Shown one piece after another: positions 7,910 to 15,653 of a stretch of 58,514 nucleotides of DNA (positions within the stretch are counted from its first letter, which is position 1; each line of letters opens with the position of its first letter). Source of the stretch: JBKEDG01 sp047973085 (GTDB taxonomy: Bacteria > Bacillota_I > Bacilli_A > JBKEDG01). The notes beneath the pieces were generated by a model that did no database searches, was not told the DNA's origin, and was given only the letters and a program-made list of their open reading frames with translations. The translations under genes and the position numbers were made by a program. The DNA lies in assembly GCA_047973085.1 (NCBI GenBank), contig JBKEBI010000047.1, forward strand, positions 1 through 58,514, written 5' to 3'.

Positions 7910-9143
7910 CTTTTATCCTTTTTACTTTAGCTGCTAAGCCATAGACTAACTCTGTGGGAATAGAACTAACAGCAAAACGTACTAAGTTTCCTGGCAATGG
8001 AATTGTATAAATATGATTTTCCATAAGTGCTTCAAAAACTTCATGACTACAGTTTGGTAAAGTTATAAAAAATCCTGATTTATAAGGGAGAGTTTCAAGC
8101 CCACATTCACTTGCTTCTTTCACAAAAATTTCTCCACGTTTACTAAGAAGTTTAACAGCTCTTTCAAGTTCATATTCAAACTCTTTTTTTGCCACTTCAT
8201 CATTTACAAGTTCTACAATAGTTCTGATTCCCAAATGGGAAGTACTAGACCATCTCCCTCGGGAACTAAATGAAATAATACGCTTAAACTCACTAATTAT
8301 TTCTTCATTTTTAGAAATTGCAAGCATTGCTCCTATTCTTATTCCATAAAATGATAAGGTTTTGCTTCCACTAAATGCGCAGATAATTAATAAATCTTGG
8401 TGCGCAGATTTAAATACGTCAAATGGCATACGACTAGCATCAAGTCCATCTTTATGATAATCAATATATGCCATATCATATAAAAGAGTTGTTGGAATTC
8501 CCTTTTCTGCATGTACATTTAATATTTTAATTACTCGTTCCCACTCTGATTGCTTTAATGTATAACCTGTAGGGTTTTGACATGGGTCATTAATTAAGAT
8601 TAGAATTTTTTCTTGAGAAATGGCAGCATTATCAACACATTTTTCAAAATCATCTAAATCAAAATTTCCATCACTATCAAATAAATTATATGTTTTTAAA
8701 TTTACATTTTGCTCTCTAGCCATAATTAAATATGGATCCCAGTAAACTTTTGGCACTAAAAAGTCATCATTTTCGTCTAAATAATTGGCAATAGTAGAAC
8801 TAATTGCCCCACTTCCTCCTGGGGTTGCACTTACTGCATAAAAAATATTATCTTTATAAAAATTATAATGTTGCCTAAAACTCCATTTTGCAATTGCCTC
8901 AGTGAAATCATCACCACCTGGTGTTGAAGTATATGGTAAATACTGAATTGGTTTTAAATTATTTGAAATCTTTAAAACTGAATCAAAATATGTAAAACTT
9001 GTATCATCTTCATAAAGCATCCCAACAGTTGCATTTACAGCTTCATTATTAGTTTCACATGCTTTTCTTGCTTCTACTCCAATCTTTAAAATATCATTTG
9101 TTATCCTTTTATCCTTTGCCCTTTTTGCCGCTATACTATTCAT
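7893..9143 (-). CDS. class I PLP-dependent aminotransferase, AspC/TyrB-like
   Basis: A 416-aa fold-type I aminotransferase. The PLP lysine lies in CAFSGSKTLSFYGIRIG, the Asn/Asp pocket in NDPCQNPTGY and YDMAYIDYH, and the glycine-rich ATPGGSGAISS near residue 108 is typical of the aspartate/aromatic Ialpha subgroup (compare NPTPGGTGA in AspC). The reaction is probably amino transfer between an acidic or aromatic amino acid and 2-oxoglutarate. GGAGG lies 9 bases before the ATG. Its operon partners (Nudix, YutD, VTT) do not identify the pathway. Confidence 0.86.
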   Translation of the reverse strand: MNSIAAKRAKDKRITNDILKIGVEARKACETNNEAVNATVGMLYEDDTSFTYFDSVLKISNNLKPIQYLPYTSTPGGDDFTEAIAKWSFRQHYNFYKDNIFYAVSATPGGSGAISSTIANYLDENDDFLVPKVYWDPYLIMAREQNVNLKTYNLFDSDGNFDLDDFEKCVDNAAISQEKILILINDPCQNPTGYTLKQSEWERVIKILNVHAEKGIPTTLLYDMAYIDYHKDGLDASRMPFDVFKSAHQDLLIICAFSGSKTLSFYGIRIGAMLAISKNEEIISEFKRIISFSSRGRWSSTSHLGIRTIVELVNDEVAKKEFEYELERAVKLLSKRGEIFVKEASECGLETLPYKSGFFITLPNCSHEVFEALMENHIYTIPLPGNLVRFAVSSIPTELVYGLAAKVKRIKDEVNK

Positions 9144-9159
9144 TTTGTACCTCCATGCT

Positions 9160-9411
9160 CTACTCTTCTATTTGTTTTAGTATAAAAAATGGTGCATCAT
9201 AAGCACACACTTTTTTTAAATGATGTTTATGCTCACTTTCGAAACTTTTTTGATAAAAACCAGTAAGTCTAAGAATTCCCGCACTCAAATCTCCCAAAAT
9301 ATAATCATATTTACCATAAAGATCAACATATCTATTAGAAAAATCTTCCTGCCAATCATCAAACTTGTATATTTCTATTACTTCATATTGATTAACTAAC
9401 TCACTATTCAT
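9160..9411 (-). CDS. YutD-like (DUF1027) protein
   Basis: An 83-aa soluble protein. The core KYDYILGDLSAGILRLTGFY closely resembles the KYDYIVGDW-G-LRL-GF motif of Bacillus YutD, and the C-terminal APFFILK matches its end. Function is unknown in the family. It begins inside the 3' end of the Nudix gene (8-base overlap) with GGAGGTGA before the ATG, so translation is probably coupled. Confidence 0.75.
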   Translation of the reverse strand: MNSELVNQYEVIEIYKFDDWQEDFSNRYVDLYGKYDYILGDLSAGILRLTGFYQKSFESEHKHHLKKVCAYDAPFFILKQIEE

Positions 9412-9937
9412 TGTTCACCTCCAATAAATTTTCAAGTTTTTTAAAAACCTTTTCAAAATAATTACTATATTCTCTCCCATTGTTTCCATAATTAATAAAT
9501 TGATTATTTTTAATCATAGACTTTAAAGTATCAAAATCAACATACTTATAATCAATAACTTCATCATTATCTATTTCAATATCTAAATTTTTACTTTTCA
9601 CAAAATAAATATACCCTATACCATTAAAATAGTTATTGGGTCTTATAATAAACTCAAGTTCAATATCTACTAAATCAATCGTTGCACCCATCTCTTCTTT
9701 TATTTCTCTAACAACACTAAAATCAACATTTTCGCCACTTGAAACAACACCAGTATGTGTTGCCCATTTACCAGCAGCCCATCTTCTATCATATCCTCGC
9801 TTTTGAATAAGAATTTTACCTTCTTCAACAATCCAAACATGAATAAATTTAAAAAACTCTCCTGTTTTTAACTTTTCTCCACGCTTAGCTGTTCTAATAA
9901 AATTAAGATTTTCATCAACAATATCAATTATTTCCAT
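9404..9937 (-). CDS. Nudix hydrolase, YfcD/IDI-type
   Basis: A 177-aa protein with a full Nudix box, GVVSSGENVDFSVVREIKEE followed by MG, near residues 80-101. The preceding HVWIVEEGKILIQKR and KWATHTG resemble YfcD and type-1 isopentenyl-diphosphate isomerase. The catalytic Cys motif typical of IDI is not evident, so a nucleotide-diphosphate hydrolase is more likely than an isomerase. GAGGT precedes the ATG. It is the first gene of the 9937-to-5379 run. Confidence 0.83.
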   Translation of the reverse strand: MEIIDIVDENLNFIRTAKRGEKLKTGEFFKFIHVWIVEEGKILIQKRGYDRRWAAGKWATHTGVVSSGENVDFSVVREIKEEMGATIDLVDIELEFIIRPNNYFNGIGYIYFVKSKNLDIEIDNDEVIDYKYVDFDTLKSMIKNNQFINYGNNGREYSNYFEKVFKKLENLLEVNNE

Positions 9938-10000
9938 ACATACCTCACACCACTAAGTATATTTTAACATAATACATAGTTGTTTTAAATACAAAATACT

Positions 10001-10033
10001 ATAAAAAAGAAAGATTTCTAAAAGAAACTTTCT
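10001..10033 (-). terminator. terminator of the lipoprotein gene
   Basis: A stem GAAAG-(A)-TTTCT pairing with AGAAA-CTTTC (10009-10019 with 10023-10032, one bulge) is followed on the minus strand by TTTTTTAT. The stem abuts the stop codon at 10032-10034. Confidence 0.7.
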
Positions 10034-10688
10034 ATTTACTATTATATGAATTATTTACAACTGAAACTACCCTATCAAAGTAAATAATATTTCCGTTCTT
10101 ATCAGCTGGGTAACTAGCAACCATAGACTGGCTATTTTGTGCAATAATGTCATTGAAAGTATACTCACTATATGCAACAACATTATCTCCATCATAAAAT
10201 AATAGACCAATTGAAGTATTTTCAATAGAATTTGCTTCATAATTATTAACAGTAATTGTGACTTCTCTTCCATTATCTGTAGTTAAAACATCTAAAATAT
10301 TTGCATAACTTTCTTTGATATCACTGACTTCATAAATTGATTCAATTACAAATGAATTAGCATTGTCTGGAATATTAGAAAACTTTGTATTTACTTTCGC
10401 TAAATTATGCACAGACACAATTGTACTCTCTTCTTTGTTTATTTCTTCATCATTAGCATCATAATACGTTATTATTACCTCTATATTCACAATTTCATTA
10501 ACTGGGTTTATTAGCGTAACTAAAATTCCAGAGTCTTTAGTGAAAACATAACTACTTTCCACTTCGTTAATAGTAGCTTTTTCATCTTCTATTTCTTCTT
10601 CCTTATCAACTTCACTACTACCACATCCCACAAGGCCAATAATTATAAATACACTAAATATAGATAACATTATTTTACTTTTTTTCAT
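10032..10688 (-). CDS. predicted lipoprotein with tandem beta-domain character
   Basis: A 218-aa exported protein. The signal peptide runs from MKKSK through a hydrophobic core to a lipobox LVGC (Cys at residue 22), so it should be lipidated by Lgt (21485-22654). An acidic linker (about residues 26-40) follows. The mature part contains two similar units, each with V-x-I-T-x-YDA / I-G-L-L-F-Y-DG strands resembling FxLYD-type extracytoplasmic domains. Function is unknown. It has its own promoter and terminator, so it is probably monocistronic. Confidence 0.75.
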   Translation of the reverse strand: MKKSKIMLSIFSVFIIIGLVGCGSSEVDKEEEIEDEKATINEVESSYVFTKDSGILVTLINPVNEIVNIEVIITYYDANDEEINKEESTIVSVHNLAKVNTKFSNIPDNANSFVIESIYEVSDIKESYANILDVLTTDNGREVTITVNNYEANSIENTSIGLLFYDGDNVVAYSEYTFNDIIAQNSQSMVASYPADKNGNIIYFDRVVSVVNNSYNSK

Positions 10689-10719
10689 AGTTTAAATCTC
10701 CCTACATATTAATTATTAC

Positions 10720-10748
10720 ATATTAGCACATATTAACAAATTTTTCAA
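10720..10748 (-). promoter_or_regulatory. promoter of the lipoprotein gene
   Basis: TTGAAA (10743-10748) and an imperfect -10 TAATAT (10720-10725) are 17 bases apart on the minus strand, with TGC immediately before the -10. Confidence 0.5.
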
Positions 10749-10754
10749 TATTTG

Positions 10755-11111
10755 TTAAAGTTCCTTATTCGTATTTTCATCTATTCTAAATAAAATAATT
10801 TGTCTTATCAACTGAATTGGTAAATCTTTATCATGTGGTAATTGTATTGATCCTTTTGCATGCTTAAAATTAGTTAATTCTGGCTCAAACTTAGCTATAG
10901 CACTTGGAAGTGGATACAATCCAATATGATTTTTAAACGCTGCAAAATGCACTAAATTTCCGTTTAAAAAGAATGTAGGCATGTTATAGCTAATCTTCTC
11001 TTCTACATCTGGAGCTAATTCCTTAATTAATTTTCTAATTTCATTTAATCTTTTTTGAATCTCTAACGGGTATTCTTGAATATATTCATCAACACTTTTT
11101 ATCTTAGACAT
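10755..11111 (-). CDS. DUF1801 (YdhG-like) protein
   Basis: A 118-aa protein of the YdhG/DUF1801 family, related to the iron-chaperone frataxin-like Fra group. Diagnostic elements are YIQEYPLEIQKRLNEIRKLI near the N-terminus, EKISYNMPTFF in the centre, HIGLYPLPSAI, and KGSIQLPHDKDLP-IQLI near the end. GAGGTGA precedes the ATG. It is an isolated gene with no operon partner visible; the biochemical role is unproven. Confidence 0.85.
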   Translation of the reverse strand: MSKIKSVDEYIQEYPLEIQKRLNEIRKLIKELAPDVEEKISYNMPTFFLNGNLVHFAAFKNHIGLYPLPSAIAKFEPELTNFKHAKGSIQLPHDKDLPIQLIRQIILFRIDENTNKEL

Positions 11112-11279
11112 AATTTCACCTCATTAAATGTATTTAATATTATTATACCAAACATAACTATTTATATTAACTATATTTCCTAAATCATTACACTTTATAC
11201 GTTCAATTCCACCTATTTTTAGCTACAGAAAATTTAATCAACTTGTGTCAAAATCATTTTTCAAACGTATAGTAATGAG

Positions 11280-11507
11280 TTATTTATCTTTACATATGTA
11301 TTCATGAATTTTGCTTATATATACAGTGATAGTTAATAAAGTTGATATAAACCATATATTAAAAACCGCTTTATATAGATATGAACTTAAGAAGTCATTA
11401 TCAACTGTTGCAACCATAGGTAAAATTATAAAACCTATTAGAACACCTCCAAGTATTACTGTTAAAAAGCTATAAAATTTTGCATCATTTCTACTTATTT
11501 TTTTCAT
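11280..11507 (-). CDS. small two-helix membrane protein
   Basis: A 75-aa protein with two hydrophobic segments (about residues 14-35 and 47-65), a short charged N-terminus and a charged C-terminus. GAAGGGA precedes the ATG at 9 bases. No family is recognised. It is followed 80 bases upstream by another small membrane-protein gene in the same orientation, with which it may be co-expressed. Confidence 0.55.
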   Translation of the reverse strand: MKKISRNDAKFYSFLTVILGGVLIGFIILPMVATVDNDFLSSYLYKAVFNIWFISTLLTITVYISKIHEYICKDK

Positions 11508-11586
11508 AATCTTTTCCCTTCATCTATATTTCATTTTGTGAGTCATATATTTTTCAAAATAATTATTAGTAGTCAATAAAACTTTC

Positions 11587-11883
11587 TTAACTATTTTCAT
11601 ATCGTCTAGTTCCTAAAGCTGTTATAGTAAGTAGTACTATGAACACAAGTATTGTAATCAATATAGAAAGTCCATTTTCTAAATCATATATGTCAAAAAT
11701 AAAATATAGTCCAATCATAATTATTGATATAATCATAAGATTTAAACCAACCCATCTTGCAAGACCATTCTTATCTGTAACTTTCTTTTCATCATAACCT
11801 GCTATAATTTCAACCACTTTGAATCTCCATATTATAATACCTAATATAAATGTAGGTATTGAGCCTATTGCAAGTACTATCAT
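11587..11883 (-). CDS. DUF3784-like small membrane protein
   Basis: A 98-aa protein with three hydrophobic segments (about 3-20, 47-63, 72-90). The motif FKVVEIIAGYDEKKVTDKNGLARWVG is typical of DUF3784 proteins, where a membrane helix is followed by an L-I-AGYN/D motif. AGGAGGGA precedes the ATG. Function is unknown; such genes are common as small operon partners in Firmicutes. Confidence 0.7.
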   Translation of the reverse strand: MIVLAIGSIPTFILGIIIWRFKVVEIIAGYDEKKVTDKNGLARWVGLNLMIISIIMIGLYFIFDIYDLENGLSILITILVFIVLLTITALGTRRYENS

Positions 11884-12206
11884 TTTAACTCTTCCCTCCT
11901 TACTTTTAAATAAGCCATTTTACTATTTTTATTGGCTCTTAATCTAAAGTATAAAAGTGCTAATTTATATAAGTACTATACTTTTCAAAATTAAAATATA
12001 TTTCTTACAAAATTAGGTAAAATCAAGTATTTTCTAAACAGTAACATAACATAGATGTTATGTCAAGATTTGACATCACTTAAACCATTAAATATGATAA
12101 TATACTTTCGTACTGTCAGGTAGTAATCAAAAATTTTTTCTAATTGCATAAGATACAATTTTCATGCTTTAACGATACATGATATGTTTCAATCTAAGCG
12201 TTGTGG
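11884..12206. other. gene-free stretch with two nested palindromes and a promoter
   Basis: No credible coding region is present. Positions 12045-12076 hold two adjoining perfect palindromes, CATAACAT-AG-ATGTTATG and ATGTCAA-GAT-TTGACAT. The second supplies the -35 box of a consensus promoter pointing right (12070-12098). The region lies directly outside the left repeat of the island. Confidence 0.6.
12045..12098 (+). promoter_or_regulatory. palindrome-overlapped promoter with no obvious gene
   Basis: TTGACA (12070-12075) and TATGAT (12093-12098) are exactly 17 bases apart on the plus strand. The -35 box is one arm of a 7-bp perfect palindrome (12060-12066 with 12070-12076), and a second 8-bp palindrome (12045-12052 with 12055-12062) touches it. 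The layout suggests a repressor-controlled promoter. Only short unsupported frames lie downstream. Confidence 0.5.
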
Positions 12207-12286
12207 ATGGCTACTCCTGTATTTTGGAGTATCAAAAAACCCTTATAGAATAAGGGCTTACGTCATAAATGGTCGGGAAGACAGGA
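12207..12286. repeat. distal attachment-site repeat of the island
   Basis: This 80-base segment matches 16761-16840 in direct orientation at 69 of 80 positions with no gap. It contains the last 17 tRNA bases with CCA (TGG on this strand) and a terminator hairpin at 12239-12257. The 33-base start and 19-base end are identical; differences cluster between them. It is the expected left junction of an element inserted at a tRNA 3' end. Confidence 0.85.
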
Positions 12287-12537
12287 CTTGTTAAAATCGT
12301 TTCTTATATTCCATATTTTCCGTATTTATTAGGTTTTGAATAGCACTTTCCACCTGATTTTGCCTTTTCTATAAAAAAATGGCTACTTTTGTGGCTACTT
12401 CTCATTTCTAATTCATTATATCATATTTAATCCATATATTAAAGTAATTTATATTCTATTTTTTACTATGTCTAATATATGCAAATAGCATTATAGGTAT
12501 TAAAAAAGTACGAATGTTTTGATACGTACTTTAAGAA
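12287..12537. other. island non-coding margin with candidate integrase arm sites
   Basis: No supported gene is seen. TGGCTACT occurs twice as close direct repeats (12380-12387 and 12392-12399), and the same 8-mer opens both attachment repeats (12208 and 16762). Such spaced repeats inside an element end are typical arm-type sites for the N-terminal domain of tyrosine integrases. The segment ends with the terminator of the S-subunit gene. Confidence 0.45.
12501..12532 (-). terminator. terminator of the restriction-modification operon
   Basis: A perfect 8-bp stem (12505-12512 with 12525-12532, AAAGTACG/CGTACTTT) with a 12-nt loop is followed on the minus strand by a T run. It begins six bases after the S-subunit stop codon. 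Confidence 0.75.
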
Positions 12538-13695
12538 CTAAATTAATTTATCACTATAAGGTAATGATTTAATATAATTTTCAATCCATTTCCAATCTGG
12601 AATATATCCTTCATTAGAAAATTGTTTTGTTTTATCAATAACAAATCCATTTTCATCGCTTTGTACAGGTAACTTTATTACGAAATCTTTTTTATAATGC
12701 GTATTAAGTTCTCTCCCAAAAGCTTGGTATTTTATTTTACACTCATTTCTAATCAATGTTGCAAGGAATAACTTGACATAAACACTCATAGGAATTTTTT
12801 CAAGCAAAACAGCTACATTCTGAGCTGTATAAAATGGTTTATCCTGAATAAAACATGAACCTAAAAAACTTCCACCTAAAGCTAAAGACATTGCACCTTT
12901 TGGAAAAGGATTTTCTCCTTCAATTTCATCTACAAAATCAACTACTCCATTTCCATTACTATTACGAGACACATAGTTATACTTAGGCTCATCAGAAGTT
13001 GTACTCATTGTATCTATCCCATTTCCCATTGTACAATTCATAAGATCGTGTAAATAAAATGGTTTCCAATTTTGTGTATTTAATCTTAAGATATTTTCAC
13101 ATTTATTTTCTGTAGTCAATGGTTTGTGATTTAATGTTTTTATATAATTCTTCATAAAATTCCAATCAGGTATATACCCTTTGTCAGAATACTTAAATTC
13201 ACTATCAATAACATATTCGTTGTTGTCTTGTAGAACTGGTAATTTAATCTTAGATTTTGCCATTCGGGTAGGACGCCACTTTCTACCATATCCCCATCTG
13301 TATTGGTCATACATAATGACAGAAGCAATAAATAGACCAGTGAACTCGTCAAACTCACCATCTTTTCTGTATAATATATTTACGTCGTGACTACAAGTAA
13401 AAGTTTCATTTTGAAAAAAAGCATAACCAACTGAACCATTATTTGTTACACATACTGCATTTGATCTGAAAAGCTTCTTTTCTATCGGAGCATTAGGTTC
13501 ATTTCCTGTTTTAGAAGCGTTTTCAATATCTTCTAAACTATAATATTCCGTTACTCCATTATTGTTATCAACAGCACCTAAAAATGGTATATTTCCTTTA
13601 TTTGATAACTCAGGTTTTTTATTATAAAAACCCTTTTCTATCACAAATATTTTATCATAGTCAAAGAGTTTCCACCTTTCCTGATTAAGATTCAT
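12538..13695 (-). CDS. restriction-modification specificity (S) subunit, BcgIB-like
   Basis: This subunit directs DNA target recognition for the adjacent nuclease-methylase. The 385-aa protein is two tandem half-repeats of about 190 residues: each starts with a Trp-Lys-x-Phe segment (W8, W210), carries a variable recognition region, then KLPV (151, 341) and a conserved spacer GYIPDW (173, 363) plus NYIK-L. That is the two-TRD plan of type I and BcgI-type S proteins, predicting a bipartite target. The frame is open to 13761, but ATG at 13695 follows AGGGGGGA and overlaps the preceding gene by 11 bases, indicating coupling. Confidence 0.88.
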   Translation of the reverse strand: MNLNQERWKLFDYDKIFVIEKGFYNKKPELSNKGNIPFLGAVDNNNGVTEYYSLEDIENASKTGNEPNAPIEKKLFRSNAVCVTNNGSVGYAFFQNETFTCSHDVNILYRKDGEFDEFTGLFIASVIMYDQYRWGYGRKWRPTRMAKSKIKLPVLQDNNEYVIDSEFKYSDKGYIPDWNFMKNYIKTLNHKPLTTENKCENILRLNTQNWKPFYLHDLMNCTMGNGIDTMSTTSDEPKYNYVSRNSNGNGVVDFVDEIEGENPFPKGAMSLALGGSFLGSCFIQDKPFYTAQNVAVLLEKIPMSVYVKLFLATLIRNECKIKYQAFGRELNTHYKKDFVIKLPVQSDENGFVIDKTKQFSNEGYIPDWKWIENYIKSLPYSDKLI

Positions 13696-15550
13696 GTAAT
13701 CCCCCCTCTTTAACAAGATATGAAAGATAGGAATTAAGGACTTTTTGAAAGTCATCTTCACATAAATTAGAATAATCAGTTTCCATATACGCTTCTGCTA
13801 ACCATTCATCTTCGTATGTAACTCTATGCATTACAGATAAACCAACTTCTTCTCTTTTATTTTTGTATAATTCTAACCATTTTTCTTTTGTTTTAACCCA
13901 AAGACTATTTCCATCAACATCAGTTCGTTCAACTCGCCCCAAACCTTTTCTTTTAATAAATTTATCATCTTTAAAATAGCCAAAAAATGTATCTCTATTG
14001 GATTTTTCATGTTTTTGTGATAAATCAAATACCATACAGCATGCTACAGCAGAAGCACCTGGATAAAACATTTCGTTAGGTAATGAAAATACTGCGTCTA
14101 ACGTATATTTGTCTAGCATCTTCTTTTTAAATTCTTTTACATGAGCAGAATTTCCAATGGCAGCTTGCATTGGAAGTAGCACTGCTAATTTAGTTGAAGG
14201 CAAAACATGCCTAGCTACCCATTCTACAAAATGTAAACCTTTTGATGGGTCTTCTTTTTGCTTTGATGTCCATTTTTTTGTATATGATTGCTCACAGAAT
14301 TTTCTTGTTGCATTGTATGGGGGATTCATTAAAACCACATTGATGTTATTATCTTTAATCCATTTACCTTTGTCAAACATTGAATCATTTACAACATTAG
14401 AGTTTCCATCTCCATGTATAAGCATATTAGTTGAAGCCAAACCAAAAGCTCCTTCTTCATATTCTATACCAAATATTTGATTTTGTTTTACATCTTCTCT
14501 CTCTTCTTCAGTATCACAATCGTCCATTGCTTCTGTCATAGCTCTAACTAAAAATGCCCCACTTCCACAACAGGGATCAAGAACTCTCGAATTTTTATTA
14601 ACACCAACTACACTGGACATAAAATCACAAATATGGTCTGGTGTAAAAGCTTGATTTTTATCTGACTTTCCAACATATTTATTAAAAGTTGTAAAAAATA
14701 GATTTAGTAAGTCTTGACCTGCTGTATTCTTATCGTTGATATAAGGTACAATATTTTCTTCTACAAATACTAATACTTCTTTCAGTTCTGAATAAGTTAG
14801 ACTAGTAACATCTTGGTCACCTAAAACTTTGTTATTTAATATTGCTAACTTGCTAGCTTTATTTAAACTTCCACCTTTAGTTAATAGCCCTTCTAGTATG
14901 TCTTGTATACTTTTTATTATAACTTTTTCAGGTGAAATAGTTTCTCCTGTTTTAGGGTCAATAGTCTCTTTAACATCTTTATATACAAGTCCATTTTTTA
15001 AAGCTAGTAAACAAGTACCAACAAATTGACTACGTAATTTTTCGTTTATTCCATCAGCATGTAGTTTATCATTTAATAATTTAATTGAGTCTACGATTTT
15101 TATTTTATCATTGATTTTACCAAAAAGTAAATCCTCGTATTCCTCAAATATTTTTAAAGTTGTTTCAGTTGTTGATTTATGTTCATCATCAATAATCACA
15201 GATTGACCATACCACAGCCATAATTCATCACCATCAGTTTCTGCAAGTATTGCAATAATTTTTTTATCAGAGTATTCCTTTTCAAAACGAACGTATTCTT
15301 GTAATTGTGATTGAATTTTATTCTTATCCCACTTTGAGAACTTATTCTTACATTCCACCAAAATAACTAATCTCTCATTTTCAAAGCGTAAATCAAGATA
15401 TTGATGATTCTGACCAGATGTTGCATTTTGATATTGCTTAATATCTTTTCCAACAGATTTCAACGCCTGAACATAGCTAAACTCTCCACTTTCTGTATTA
15501 CCAACTCTGTATTTTTCACCAATTTTAGAACTAATGTCAAATCTATTCAT
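13685..15550 (-). CDS. fused PD-(D/E)xK nuclease and N6-adenine methyltransferase, BcgIA-like type IIB/IIG enzyme
   Basis: A 621-aa bifunctional restriction-modification protein. Residues 1-130 have a nuclease-like core with Asp53 and E66-C-K68 (the D...ExK pattern). Residues 270-560 are the methyltransferase: motif I DPCCGSGAF at 325-333 for SAM, and catalytic NPPY at 409-412, specific for N6-adenine. Its size (BcgIA is about 637 aa) and separate S subunit match BcgI-type systems, in which one complex both cuts and methylates. AGAGGGGA precedes the ATG. A consensus promoter lies in the end of the integrase gene. No separate HsdR gene is present, consistent with the fusion. Confidence 0.87.
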   Translation of the reverse strand: MNRFDISSKIGEKYRVGNTESGEFSYVQALKSVGKDIKQYQNATSGQNHQYLDLRFENERLVILVECKNKFSKWDKNKIQSQLQEYVRFEKEYSDKKIIAILAETDGDELWLWYGQSVIIDDEHKSTTETTLKIFEEYEDLLFGKINDKIKIVDSIKLLNDKLHADGINEKLRSQFVGTCLLALKNGLVYKDVKETIDPKTGETISPEKVIIKSIQDILEGLLTKGGSLNKASKLAILNNKVLGDQDVTSLTYSELKEVLVFVEENIVPYINDKNTAGQDLLNLFFTTFNKYVGKSDKNQAFTPDHICDFMSSVVGVNKNSRVLDPCCGSGAFLVRAMTEAMDDCDTEEEREDVKQNQIFGIEYEEGAFGLASTNMLIHGDGNSNVVNDSMFDKGKWIKDNNINVVLMNPPYNATRKFCEQSYTKKWTSKQKEDPSKGLHFVEWVARHVLPSTKLAVLLPMQAAIGNSAHVKEFKKKMLDKYTLDAVFSLPNEMFYPGASAVACCMVFDLSQKHEKSNRDTFFGYFKDDKFIKRKGLGRVERTDVDGNSLWVKTKEKWLELYKNKREEVGLSVMHRVTYEDEWLAEAYMETDYSNLCEDDFQKVLNSYLSYLVKEGGLHES

Positions 15551-15624
15551 TAACGTTCCCCTCTCTAGTCGTAATGTTGAGTATTTATCGTTAAAACAAA
15601 TTTATAGTATTTAACAACAATTAT

Positions 15625-15653
15625 ATTATATTATAATCAGATTATATAATCAA
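15625..15653 (-). promoter_or_regulatory. promoter of the restriction-modification operon
   Basis: On the minus strand TTGATT (15648-15653) and TATAAT (15625-15630) are 17 bases apart, about 75 bases before the nuclease-methylase start. The -35 box lies in the last codons of the integrase, so the cargo can be expressed independently of it. Confidence 0.6.

Noticed and set aside
9404..9937. Calling the Nudix protein isopentenyl-diphosphate isomerase
   Set aside because: The overall shape is similar, but the conserved catalytic Cys and second active-site motif are not evident; YfcD-type hydrolase is safer.
10067..10273. 68-codon hydrophobic frame within the lipoprotein gene
   Set aside because: It overlaps the lipoprotein in another frame, without a ribosome-binding site.
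11196..11271. TATACGTT/AACGTATA inverted repeat
   Set aside because: The arms are only 8 bp with a 60-base loop in AT-rich sequence; chance is likely.
12190..12290. Plus-strand 36-codon frame through the left attachment repeat
   Set aside because: No ribosome-binding site, and most of it is repeat and terminator sequence.
12300..12420. Short minus-strand frame of about 25 codons in the island margin
   Set aside because: No ribosome-binding site with ATG and no recognisable domain; too short to support.
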